This document shows, in pieces, positions 43,137-51,477 of a stretch of DNA of 64,000 nt. Each line of letters opens with the position of its first letter. Position 1 is the first letter of the stretch. The position numbers and the translations under genes are program-made. Below the pieces are notes generated by a model. That model did no database searches. It was not told where the DNA came from and was given only the letters and a program-made list of their open reading frames with translations. Origin of the DNA: Paenibacillus qinlingensis (GTDB lineage: Bacteria; Bacillota; Bacilli; Paenibacillales; NBRC-103111); contig NZ_JABMKY010000020.1 of the NCBI RefSeq assembly GCF_013204845.1, positions 1 through 64,000 on the forward strand, in the 5' to 3' direction.

Positions 43137-44186
43137 TTGTCATTAATTGAGGTTAAGCATTTACGGAAAACATTTGAAACCGATGTGAGACGAACAGGGC
43201 GATTTGCCACAATTCGGAGCTTGATTAAGCCAGAGAAGCGAGAGATGGTCGCGGTCGAGGATATTTCTTTTTCCATTGAAAAAGGAGAGAGCGTTGCCTA
43301 TTTGGGACCGAATGGAGCGGGTAAATCGACAACGATCAAGATGCTGACCGGTATCCTGGAGCCGAGCGGTGGAAGTATTGAGGTGGCGGGCTTGATCCCG
43401 CATAAAAGCAGAAAGCTGAGCTCTTATCAAATAGGTGTCGTATTTGGACAACGGAGCCAGTTGCTGTTCGATTTGCCTGTGAAGGATTCGTATGATTTAT
43501 TACGGTATATGTATAGCATCTCGTGGGAGCAATATCACAGAAATTTACGTGAATTTGCAGAGGTTCTGGAGGTTGAGCATCTTCTTAATCGTCAAGTGAG
43601 AACGCTTTCGCTTGGTCAGCGGATGCGTTGCGAAATTCTTGCTTCCTTGCTTCACGAGCCGGATATTCTCTTTCTGGATGAGCCTACCATTGGGCTGGAT
43701 GTTGTGGCGAAGGAGCGAATTCGCGCTTTTATCGAGAAGATTAATCGGGAAAAAGGTGTCACACTACTGCTGACAACACATGACATGCATGATATCGAAA
43801 GGTTGTGTCACCGGACGATGATTATTGATAAAGGCCGCCTCATATATGATGGCAGCTTGCAGCATATTCGCGATCATTATGCGACGGAGCGTCAAATTAA
43901 AGCAACCTTCGAGGACACAAAGCTCGCCGAAGCAGCTGCTTCGCTATTCATGGGCTTCAATGTGCACACGTTGGTTGAAGAGCGGATGCTCAAAATTTCC
44001 TATGATCAGCATCACATCGATACGTCCATATTACTTAAGCATCTGTTAGAGAAGACTCAGCCGCGTGATTTGACCATGCAAGATGAGAACATCGACGCTT
44101 TAATATCTCGGATTTATCGCGAAGGACTTTCCGATTCGCCGCAGGAGCGGCAACACGAGTTGGAAGGTGTGGTTATCCCCTCATGA
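43137..44186 (+). CDS. ABC-2 exporter ATP-binding protein
   Basis: TTG 43137 is six bases after AAAGGGGAG and gives 349 residues. Walker A GPNGAGKST, Q-loop FGQRSQL, signature LSLGQRM, Walker B ILFLDEP and the switch His in TTHDMHD are all present. The first ~40 residues contain the RxxG...SLIKPEKREMVAVEDISF extension seen in ATPases that pair with PF06182 permeases. The C-terminal ~100 residues are a regulatory extension. The stop overlaps the next start (ATGA), so the three genes form one operon. The exported compound is unknown. Confidence 0.93.
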   Translation: MSLIEVKHLRKTFETDVRRTGRFATIRSLIKPEKREMVAVEDISFSIEKGESVAYLGPNGAGKSTTIKMLTGILEPSGGSIEVAGLIPHKSRKLSSYQIGVVFGQRSQLLFDLPVKDSYDLLRYMYSISWEQYHRNLREFAEVLEVEHLLNRQVRTLSLGQRMRCEILASLLHEPDILFLDEPTIGLDVVAKERIRAFIEKINREKGVTLLLTTHDMHDIERLCHRTMIIDKGRLIYDGSLQHIRDHYATERQIKATFEDTKLAEAAASLFMGFNVHTLVEERMLKISYDQHHIDTSILLKHLLEKTQPRDLTMQDENIDALISRIYREGLSDSPQERQHELEGVVIPS

Positions 44187-44992
44187 ATACTCTCCAACGA
44201 CTAGGCGGAATGTCACGAATTGCGGTTCGCCAGCGCATGCAGTTTAGATTTGATTTTATGATGACACTTGTGTCAACACTTATGTTCTGTGTGCTCTATT
44301 ACATGCTGTGGAAAGCGATTTATATGTATGGGAGCGGGCAGGTATTGCCTTGGGAGCAATTAATTACCTATGTTATGGTAGGTCAAACGATTAATTTTGC
44401 CCGCTGGTCACCTGCTGAGCGTGCGCCTACCTATGCCATGGCGTTACGTGTCCGCTCGGGGGACATTGCACTGGATCTGATCCGACCGGTGGACTTCCAA
44501 GTACAGCGATTTGTAGAAGCCGCAGGATTTTTTGCTGTGGAAATGTTATGGGTGAATATTCCTGCTCTGCTGCTGCTGATCTTCGGACTTGGCATTCAAT
44601 CACCACCAAGCTTGGGGGCTGGAGCTGCTTTTCTGTTAAGTCTTATCATCGGTTTCCTAGTGGCGTTCAGCATTAACTCCATTATTATGATGATTTCGTT
44701 CATGACGACGAATACGTTCGGGGTACAGTTGGCGAAACGAGCGATGATGGATATTTTCGCAGGAACGTTGATCCCATTCGATTTTTTTCCTAGCAGCTTA
44801 CAGACCGTTCTGACCTATTTACCTTTCCAAGCAATGGCCTATATCCCATTATCAATTTATACAGGCAAGTTAACGGGTGCGCATATGGGCTATGCGCTAT
44901 TGGAGCAGCTTGCGTGGGCGCTTGTTATGATTGTTATTAGTCGATTGTTGTGGATGAAAGCAGCGAAACGACTAGCAATTAACGGGGGGTGA
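44183..44992 (+). CDS. ABC-2 exporter permease, first subunit
   Basis: A 269-residue protein with six predicted membrane segments, starting in a four-base overlap with the ATPase gene. It resembles the PF06182 (ABC2_membrane_6, former DUF990) group, with the cytoplasmic stretch RVRSGDIALDLIRPVDFQVQ that follows the second or third segment. It pairs with the next gene. Confidence 0.85.
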   Translation: MNTLQRLGGMSRIAVRQRMQFRFDFMMTLVSTLMFCVLYYMLWKAIYMYGSGQVLPWEQLITYVMVGQTINFARWSPAERAPTYAMALRVRSGDIALDLIRPVDFQVQRFVEAAGFFAVEMLWVNIPALLLLIFGLGIQSPPSLGAGAAFLLSLIIGFLVAFSINSIIMMISFMTTNTFGVQLAKRAMMDIFAGTLIPFDFFPSSLQTVLTYLPFQAMAYIPLSIYTGKLTGAHMGYALLEQLAWALVMIVISRLLWMKAAKRLAINGG

Positions 44993-44996
44993 GAGG

Positions 44997-45818
44997 ATGT
45001 TAGCACCAAAGAGAAGTTTTATGGGGCAGGTAGCCTATCTGATTGGGATGTATGGTCAATTTCTAAAAGTGTATGTCAAAACGTTGGTTGAATATCGTGC
45101 GGATACGATTATTGCGATCATTGCGGGGATCGTTGCGCAGGGGAGTACGTTGATTTTTTTGACGGTCATTTTCAAACGCATTCCGATGTTGGCAGGTTGG
45201 GACTACAACGAGTTAGTCTTTATGTTCGGACTTGCGGCCACGGGCCGAGCACTGAATCAAACTTTTTTCAATGCGCCTTTCATGCTAACAGGCAACATTC
45301 GGAATGGACGGATGGATATGATGATGGTGCGGCCAGTTGGTGTGCTTTTTCAAACCATAGGCTTCTCGCAAGAATTGAATGGCGTCGGCCAGTTGATTAC
45401 AGGTATTGCTATTATGGGGTATGCGGGGTCCCATTTGGATATGAGTTGGACGTTCTTAAGCGTGCTTTATGTCGTGATTGCTTTGCTATGTAGTGCTCTT
45501 ATTCAATTCTCGATTCTACTAACGATTAGTGTATTAACGTTCTGGTTTCAAGAGATTCGATCTCTGATTTATCCAATAACTTGGTTATATGATTTCACTA
45601 GGTACCCTATGCAAATCTTTCATCCCGTTCTACGTGGATTGTTAACTTACGTCATCCCATACTCATTGGCCAGCTTCTATCCAGCGGCGTATGTATTGCG
45701 ACCAGAGCAATACGGCTGGGCCGCTTGGGGCGTTCCAGCCGTAACCTTGGTGGTCGTCATGGGGGCTTATTTTATATGGTCACAGGGGTTAAGGCGTTAT
45801 TCGAGTGTGGCGGGATAA
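44997..45818 (+). CDS. ABC-2 exporter permease, second subunit
   Basis: A 273-residue protein with six membrane segments, ATG 44997 after GAGAGG, four bases after the previous stop. The stretch NIRNGRMDMMMVRPVGVLFQ is the counterpart of RVRSGDIALDLIRPVDF in its partner, showing common ancestry. Its 3' end overlaps the end of a small opposing gene by 47 bases. Confidence 0.85.
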   Translation: MLAPKRSFMGQVAYLIGMYGQFLKVYVKTLVEYRADTIIAIIAGIVAQGSTLIFLTVIFKRIPMLAGWDYNELVFMFGLAATGRALNQTFFNAPFMLTGNIRNGRMDMMMVRPVGVLFQTIGFSQELNGVGQLITGIAIMGYAGSHLDMSWTFLSVLYVVIALLCSALIQFSILLTISVLTFWFQEIRSLIYPITWLYDFTRYPMQIFHPVLRGLLTYVIPYSLASFYPAAYVLRPEQYGWAAWGVPAVTLVVVMGAYFIWSQGLRRYSSVAG

Positions 45819-46038
45819 ATTGTTCGCTGCGACTGCAGTCGATATACATGGGATATACACCTTCCTGAATAGGAGGAACCACTTTGATGGTGATAGGAGG
45901 AATCGCTGCGGTCAGTGGCTCTTGCAGGTTGGAAGCCGTCTGTCTGAGGCGCTTACTCTTCTCGAAAACATCAATGACGAGATAGTACATAATACATAGC
46001 ACGATAAAACCCAATCCGCAGATTTGTAAGTTTTGCAT
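45772..46038 (-). CDS. Small single-pass membrane protein, unknown
   Basis: ATG 46038 is seven bases after AGGAGGGG, a strong site. The 88-residue product has one N-terminal membrane helix (ICGLGFIVLCIMYYLVIDVF), a basic stretch (EKSKRLRQ) and a Pro/Ile-rich soluble tail. I recognise no family. The 3' end overlaps the convergent permease gene by 47 bases, which lowers confidence; the good ribosome site and helix raise it. It is divergent from the Fur-controlled genes, about 200 bp away. Confidence 0.5.
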   Translation of the reverse strand: MQNLQICGLGFIVLCIMYYLVIDVFEKSKRLRQTASNLQEPLTAAIPPITIKVVPPIQEGVYPMYIDCSRSEQFIPPHSNNALTPVTI

Positions 46039-46159
46039 CCTAGTACCCCTCCTATGAATCATTTTTCATAGATTAACGTATTTAGGATGCAATGTCGCTC
46101 GAAAGTCGGTGTCGTTTTCTGACATATTGTCAAAAGGCTCCTAAATGTTTCCCTTTATC

Positions 46160-46192
46160 TTGACATTGACAGTGAGAACCATTATCATTCGT
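46160..46192 (+). promoter_or_regulatory. Promoter overlapped by a Fur box
   Basis: TTGACA (46160-46165), a 17-base spacer and TATCAT (46183-46188) form a good sigma-A promoter. The segment 46174-46192 matches the 19-bp Fur consensus at 13 of 19 positions and covers the -10 box. Confidence 0.75.
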
Positions 46193-46207
46193 TGTAGAGG
46201 ACTAAAT

Positions 46208-46226
46208 GAAAATGATTATCAATAGG
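46208..46226. promoter_or_regulatory. Second Fur box
   Basis: GAAAATGATTATCAATAGG matches the Fur consensus at 15 of 19 positions, and its TGAAAATGATTATCA core matches the 7-1-7 Bacillus Fur box at 14 of 15. It ends at the ribosome site of the next gene, so it would block the early transcript. Confidence 0.85.
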
Positions 46227-46234
46227 TGACGAGA

Positions 46235-46993
46235 ATGAACGGCATCATGAGGGGGCTAGTCGATATGGAACATAGCGAGAATGGTATTGGCGTCGGGACC
46301 TTGCAGGTTATAGCAGATTTTCAATTAGAACGCTGGCTGCATACCCTTACTCATGAAGATCGTGGGACAGATTCGCAGGATCTGAATTGGCAGCAACTTA
46401 CCCAATTCGCAGCGTATCACGCGATCAATGCATGGTATACATTACCACCTGCTGCTCGTACACACCAGGTGTTAAAGAGTGAATTTGAGAAAAAATGGAC
46501 GAATAAAGTGCAAAAATTCGGGAGTGATACCTTTTATGGCGAGGTTAGACATCGCGTCCTTGATCAGTTGTATCACATTCTGACGAAAAAAAGCCGGATC
46601 GAGTGGCCACTTCTTTTATTTGAAAGCATGGACGTATGGGTTGATGAGCTAGATTTGGGATTATCTATGATCGTTCAGGCTATGGAATCTTCAGAAGAAT
46701 CCATTGTAATTCATAAATTTGTCATGGAGGACAGTGCGGCTTCGCTTGCCCTGTTTGCACATATGTCGGTTGTTTTTTGTAACAAAGCGTTTGGAGGGAA
46801 GCCAGTGCAGCTGCAAGTCGTCAATCTGATGAGCGGTAAGCAGCATCGCATCGAGACGAATCAGTTCACAATGGAACAATCGCTCGATTATCTTAGACTG
46901 GTGAAAGATGTGTATTTGGAAAGTCGCAGTTGTACCTGCTGCAGAGAGGACGGACTTCATGGAAATAAATTCGACGTGGCAATCTACCAATGA
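46235..46993 (+). CDS. Unknown Fur-regulated protein with Cys-rich C-terminus
   Basis: ATG 46235 follows AGGTGA; ATG 46265 after GAGGGGG is an equally possible start. The ~252-residue protein is soluble and mainly helical. I do not recognise the family. It ends with a CTCC cluster (SRSCTCCREDG, about 18 residues before the end), able to bind metal or form disulfides. Two Fur boxes precede it, so it should be made when iron is scarce. It overlaps the next gene by 35 bases, which implies co-translation. Confidence 0.7.
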   Translation: MNGIMRGLVDMEHSENGIGVGTLQVIADFQLERWLHTLTHEDRGTDSQDLNWQQLTQFAAYHAINAWYTLPPAARTHQVLKSEFEKKWTNKVQKFGSDTFYGEVRHRVLDQLYHILTKKSRIEWPLLLFESMDVWVDELDLGLSMIVQAMESSEESIVIHKFVMEDSAASLALFAHMSVVFCNKAFGGKPVQLQVVNLMSGKQHRIETNQFTMEQSLDYLRLVKDVYLESRSCTCCREDGLHGNKFDVAIYQ

Positions 46994-47792
46994 CTTGCTG
47001 TCCCTAAAATTTACTACGTTGACAGCATCCAGAGAAGGGGTGTTGTATGCGGGAACGGAAGGGCACGGGGTGGTCCAATTCTCGCCGTTACGTTCCTGGG
47101 AGAGCGCATCAGAAGGTTTGCCAGCACAGGTTCATGTGTACCGATTAGATTGGGTGGAGACGCAGCTATTCGCTTCTACGAGCCATGGATTGTATCATTT
47201 AGAAGAAGAGATCTGGCAGCAAACGAGCGTCACGGATCCCTGTTATGCGGCGATTGGCTGGGGTGATCGATTTGTTCTCACGGAGAACGGCTTGCTCTGT
47301 GGAAATGATGATGAATGGCTGCCGCTGGCCTACCGAGGGAAGAAAACCTATGATTTGCTGGTGACACCCCACTTTATATTCCTAGGCTATGAGGATGGTG
47401 TTGCCTTCTACGATTTATTTACTGGCGAATGGTGCAGTATGCCGCTTAATCAGGCGGTGACCAGTTTAGCAGTGTTCAACACGATGCTCGTCGGGACGAC
47501 GGAGCGTGGGGGGTTAGTTGTAGGCAATAAGAACGGTGGATTCAATCAGCATCGGTTCGATGGGATGTTCTTGAATCGTTTGGTTACGCATCGCGGCGAA
47601 GTCTATGTGTGTGCCAATACAGGGCTATATAAGTTGAGTGAGATCAGAGGGAACGTCATGTTGCATGCTTTAAACGCACAAGCTGAAGTGACGGATCTGC
47701 TGATTTGGCGTGATATGATGGTCATATCGACGCGTGATTCAGGTATTAAATACAAACATGCCGATAAGACAGGTTTTCAAACGGTTTTGTAA
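46959..47792 (+). CDS. Unknown beta-propeller-like protein in the Fur-controlled operon
   Basis: ATG 46959 after AGAGAGGA gives 277 residues. It contains about six to seven repeats of ~40 residues with short glycine-turn units (GVLYAGTEGHGVVQF, TQLFASTSHGLYHLE, RFVLTENGLLCGN, TMLVGTTERGGLVVG, GEVYVCANTGLYKLS, DMMVISTRDSGIKYK), like a two-component-sensor or YVTN-type beta-propeller. No signal peptide, so it is probably cytoplasmic and acts with the upstream Cys-rich protein. A terminator at 47800 ends the operon. Confidence 0.75.
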   Translation: MEINSTWQSTNDLLSLKFTTLTASREGVLYAGTEGHGVVQFSPLRSWESASEGLPAQVHVYRLDWVETQLFASTSHGLYHLEEEIWQQTSVTDPCYAAIGWGDRFVLTENGLLCGNDDEWLPLAYRGKKTYDLLVTPHFIFLGYEDGVAFYDLFTGEWCSMPLNQAVTSLAVFNTMLVGTTERGGLVVGNKNGGFNQHRFDGMFLNRLVTHRGEVYVCANTGLYKLSEIRGNVMLHALNAQAEVTDLLIWRDMMVISTRDSGIKYKHADKTGFQTVL

Positions 47793-47799
47793 GAGATAG

Positions 47800-47835
47800 A
47801 AGCTCCCAGCGATTGTATGCTGGGAGCTTTTTTTG
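47800..47835. terminator. Intrinsic terminator after the Fur-controlled operon
   Basis: AAGCTCCCAGC pairs with GCTGGGAGCTT around an eight-base loop and is followed by a T run. Confidence 0.9.
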
Positions 47836-47944
47836 CGTGAGAGGGTGAAAACTGCACGCTCAGGATGAGAAGGCAGCAGCAAGCGTGGAAAAGAATCGTG
47901 AGACGCCGATTATTGCATGCTCACCGCCTTAAATGTACTACTCC

Positions 47945-49456
47945 TTAGGCATGCCAAATCCGTGGCATCGCTAACGGTTCTTTCCCCAACTCCGCCCAAA
48001 TATAGGACAGCAGCAGGCGAGCCTTCAAATCTTGATAATCGGACTCATCCCACAAATTACGAATCTCACCTGGATCCTCTTGAAGGTCAAAGAGCTCGCC
48101 ATACGTTTGATTATAATAGACGGTAAGCTTATACCGTTCATCCACATATGTTTTCTGGTGAATAGTCGTCTTCTCGTGACGGAACTCGCAAATCGCATGG
48201 TCGCGCGCACGTTCTGTTTGACCTGTCCACACGCTGCTTTGGTCGACGCCTGTCATGAAGCAAGGTATCGGAAGACCAGCCAAGGAGAGGAAAGTAGGCG
48301 CAAGATCAACGAGCGATTGGATTGCATTCGACGTTTTGCCCGCTGGAACTTGACCAGGGTAACGAACGATGAAGGGGAGCTTAATCAGATCCTCATAATG
48401 GAACCCGCCTTTATACTGAAGGCCATGCTGCCCGAAGAAATGACCATGATCCGTGGTAAATACGACGATCGTATTCTCGGCAAGCCCAAGCTCGTCCAAT
48501 CGATCCAAGATTCGGCCAATGTGAGCGTCCATACAGCTGATCATGCCGTAATAGGTGGCCACGAGTTGTTTGCGTTCACTTTCAGGCAGATGGGAATGCG
48601 AGTGATAGCCATGGATGCCATAACCGCTTTCTTTGAGATAGGAGAAGTCGGGATTCTCCTCTTGTGTGAGCTGAAAGTGTGGTGGATTCTTCGCATGTTC
48701 ACCAGGAGTGACGGTTGGAATGGTCAACTTGTCCGGATCATACATCGTGTCCCACGGCGAAGGAACTAGATAGTCTGGATGCGGATCAAAGAAGCTGGAC
48801 CATAGGAAGAAGCCATCATCGGACTCCTTATACTGCTCAAGCAGAGCATTCGTTCTTTCTGCAATCCACGTATTATAGTGAAACTCCTCTGGAATAGCCC
48901 AGTGATGCAGCTGATTAGGATCCATTGTCCCCGTCGGAGCTAAGAAATAATCCCGCCAGTTGGTGAGCCCTTTCTCTTCCATCCATAGCGCATAATGTTG
49001 TCCCACATGAGCTTCATTCGTATGATTGCGTGCTAACTCAACATGGTCAAAGCCATAGAAGGGTTGGTCAAATGCTTTCCAGTAATCCAGGTCCTGTAGA
49101 AGGGGATAAGCTTCAAGTGAGGGATACTCCTCTGTCCCTTTTAGCGGCTGGAAATGTGCTTTACCGATCAGAGCTGTGCGATAATCCGCTTTTTTAAAAT
49201 CTTCGCCCACGGTATGGCGATCTTCCAGAAGCTTCGTACCGAGCGTCCACGCACCATGTTGACTAGGATATTGCCCGGTAATAATGGAGGACCTAGTTGG
49301 TGTACATGTTGGATTGGGGCAATATGCCCGTGTAAATGTCGTTCCTTCTTGAACGAGCCGATCTAGATTTGGCGTAGATAACTCAGGATTAAAAGCGCCA
49401 ATCGTGTTCCAATGCTGCTGATCACTTGTAATGAGTAGAATATTCGGTTTCTTCAA
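47945..49456 (-). CDS. Type I (Cys-type) sulfatase
   Basis: A TTG start at 49456 gives 503 residues without a signal peptide, so cytoplasmic. It hydrolyses sulfate esters. The metal-site NILLITSDQQ (D12), the maturation motif C51-T-P-T-R55 in which Cys becomes formylglycine, and VVFTTDHGHFFGQHG near residue 315 are all present. An anaerobic or oxygen-dependent maturase must be supplied from elsewhere. With the nearby GH88 gene it suggests processing of sulfated unsaturated uronosyl sugars. It is divergent from an AraC gene at 49611. Confidence 0.93.
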   Translation of the reverse strand: MKKPNILLITSDQQHWNTIGAFNPELSTPNLDRLVQEGTTFTRAYCPNPTCTPTRSSIITGQYPSQHGAWTLGTKLLEDRHTVGEDFKKADYRTALIGKAHFQPLKGTEEYPSLEAYPLLQDLDYWKAFDQPFYGFDHVELARNHTNEAHVGQHYALWMEEKGLTNWRDYFLAPTGTMDPNQLHHWAIPEEFHYNTWIAERTNALLEQYKESDDGFFLWSSFFDPHPDYLVPSPWDTMYDPDKLTIPTVTPGEHAKNPPHFQLTQEENPDFSYLKESGYGIHGYHSHSHLPESERKQLVATYYGMISCMDAHIGRILDRLDELGLAENTIVVFTTDHGHFFGQHGLQYKGGFHYEDLIKLPFIVRYPGQVPAGKTSNAIQSLVDLAPTFLSLAGLPIPCFMTGVDQSSVWTGQTERARDHAICEFRHEKTTIHQKTYVDERYKLTVYYNQTYGELFDLQEDPGEIRNLWDESDYQDLKARLLLSYIWAELGKEPLAMPRIWHA

Positions 49457-49610
49457 GGTGGTGTTCCGCCTTTCTTATTCTTCTTGCATGCTAGGTTCAG
49501 TATAGAAATAAGAGGGGGAAAATAACATGATAGAATGTTAGAAAGTTGTCATTATGTCTACTTTTTCGTAAAATTAGGTAATGAGGAAGATGGGCTAGAG
49601 GAGGTTCGCT

Positions 49611-50453
49611 ATGCAAGAATTTGAGATGGAGTTTGCCGATGTGTGGTTCGCTATTCCCGGGTCCTTTCAAACCGCAAGCGGCTGTTGGATCGTACGTGCA
49701 GGTCAGAACATAGCCAAGCCCACATACCATATTGGCCCCAAAGTGATAGAGCAGACGAGCTTTCATTGGATTGTGCAAGGCAAGGTTAGGGTGACTTCGC
49801 TTGACCATACCATTGAATTAAGCGAGGGGGATTTATTTTGCCTATTTCCCGGAAGGCCGTATGTTTATGAAACGATGCAAACAGAAAGTAGTACGTCACC
49901 TTTGAAAATGATTTGGTTAGCGATGGAAGGCAAGCAATTACCGCTATTAACAGCGGAATTTGGACTAACGCCACATAAGTATTGGTTACAAGGCATCGTT
50001 AATAACGAAGTTGGTGAAGCGCTGCGAAGCGTGATAGGTGCCATTTCGGGGACGAAGAAGAATATGTTTCTTGAGCAGCGGGCACTCAGTGATCTTTTTT
50101 ATAAAATGAACCTGCAAGCGAACCGTTCAGCCGCCAAAGAAAAAGAAAACTGGCTCGCACAGGTGAAAGATTTCTTCGATTTGCATTATACCGAGCATAT
50201 TCGCGTCGAGGATGCTGCCAATCATTTTGGCTACCATCGGTCCCATGTGTATGCGGCATTTCTGAAGAAGTATGGTACTTCACCGCAGCGATACTTAGCC
50301 CAAAAGCGCTTGGATAAGGGCGCTGAACTACTCAAAACCACATCGTTATCGGTCACAGAAATCGCTTATTCATTGGGTTATTCCGAGTTGTATGCCTTTA
50401 CACGGGCATTTACGACTTATATGGGAGTCTCACCACGCAGCTATCGGGGATAA
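49611..50453 (+). CDS. AraC-family regulator with cupin domain
   Basis: A 280-residue protein, ATG 49611 after GAGGAGG. Cupin sensor ~20-100 (FHWIVQGKVRVTSLD, ELSEGDLFCLFPGRPYVY) and AraC domain ~180-279 (IRVEDAANHFGYHRSHVYAAFL; SVTEIAYSLGYSELYAFTRA; MGVSPRSYRG). It is divergent from the sulfatase gene and is its likely activator. It converges with the next AraC gene, with only 11 bases between the stops. Confidence 0.9.
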   Translation: MQEFEMEFADVWFAIPGSFQTASGCWIVRAGQNIAKPTYHIGPKVIEQTSFHWIVQGKVRVTSLDHTIELSEGDLFCLFPGRPYVYETMQTESSTSPLKMIWLAMEGKQLPLLTAEFGLTPHKYWLQGIVNNEVGEALRSVIGAISGTKKNMFLEQRALSDLFYKMNLQANRSAAKEKENWLAQVKDFFDLHYTEHIRVEDAANHFGYHRSHVYAAFLKKYGTSPQRYLAQKRLDKGAELLKTTSLSVTEIAYSLGYSELYAFTRAFTTYMGVSPRSYRG

Positions 50454-50464
50454 TCGCCAATAAG

Positions 50465-51301
50465 CTACGAATATCCAGCAGGGGATACACCCGTAATCCG
50501 TTTGAATGCTTTATAGAAGTTCGAGTAGTCCTCAAATCCTGTCATTTTACATACTTCGGTGGGAGGGACGGACAGCTTCAGCAATTCGATGGCTTTGGCG
50601 ATCCGTTTATGAATCACGTATTGTTTGAAGCTATACCCCGTTACTTTCTTAAAGAGATGAGAGAAGTAGTACCGATTGATAAAGAACGTATCTTCAATAT
50701 GCTGAAGCGTTAGTTCATGATAAAGATTGTTATGAATGTACGTGACAATGTGCTCAATCTTCGCATTATACTCGCCCTCAAGCTGGGAGGTGTGGAGATG
50801 TGTGGCAATAATGTCATTGAGATGAATGAGAAGACGGATAAACGTCAATTCGATCAGTACCTGACTAGCAGGCTGATTGCTACGGTGATGTTCTTCCATA
50901 TCTGTGAAATATCCGCCTAGTTGCTCAACCAACTTGCTTGGAATGCGGTTGGAGCTTCCGGGCTTTTTGCGTTCAAAATAGTGCAGAATCGGGTAGCTCT
51001 CATGGTGATAATGCTGACAAAATTCAGGCGTGAAGAAAATGATAATTCGCTCATAGCTGGAATCCGAAGTGAAGTAGGGGCGATGCATTTCCTTATTCGT
51101 GATGATTAATAAATCACCTGGACTCAAGGAATATGTCTGATCCTCTACTTGATAATTGACACTGCCAGAAATAAGATAATAAATTTCATAGCAATCCAAC
51201 ATATAAGAGCGATGCTGCTCATCATGTGGATTTTGTGTAATGGAATGTGTGTAGCTAAAGGCACCATTTTTGAGCCAAAATGAGGTGAGTTTTTCGTTCA
51301 T
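50465..51301 (-). CDS. AraC-family regulator with cupin domain
   Basis: ATG 51301 follows AAAGAGGG; the frame extends eight codons upstream without a better site. The 278-residue product has a cupin domain (DCYEIYYLISGSVNYQVED, YSLSPGDLLIITNKEMHRP) and an AraC domain (LTLQHIEDTFFINRYYFSHL; PTEVCKMTGFEDYSNFYKAF; ITGVSPAGYS). It is divergent from the GH88 gene at 51478 and probably controls it. Confidence 0.91.
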   Translation of the reverse strand: MNEKLTSFWLKNGAFSYTHSITQNPHDEQHRSYMLDCYEIYYLISGSVNYQVEDQTYSLSPGDLLIITNKEMHRPYFTSDSSYERIIIFFTPEFCQHYHHESYPILHYFERKKPGSSNRIPSKLVEQLGGYFTDMEEHHRSNQPASQVLIELTFIRLLIHLNDIIATHLHTSQLEGEYNAKIEHIVTYIHNNLYHELTLQHIEDTFFINRYYFSHLFKKVTGYSFKQYVIHKRIAKAIELLKLSVPPTEVCKMTGFEDYSNFYKAFKRITGVSPAGYS

Positions 51302-51477
51302 CGTATCCCTCTTTAAGCTTGACATGTTTCCTTTACTATATCATAAAAATCAAGGATAAAAAGCAAGTTATGCAATGTTTCTCGCAAGGTCTACTATAGG
51401 TTGTGACACTGAAATCCCGCTATACTTAGCTCATTGGAGCTGAAATTATCCAAGCTAATTTCGAGGAGGCGTGTAAG

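Noticed and set aside
51355-51400. Third copy of the AATGTCCCGT element before GH88
   Set aside because: GCAAG and GCAATGT words occur there, but the CCCGT core and the 23-base spacing to a -10 box are missing.
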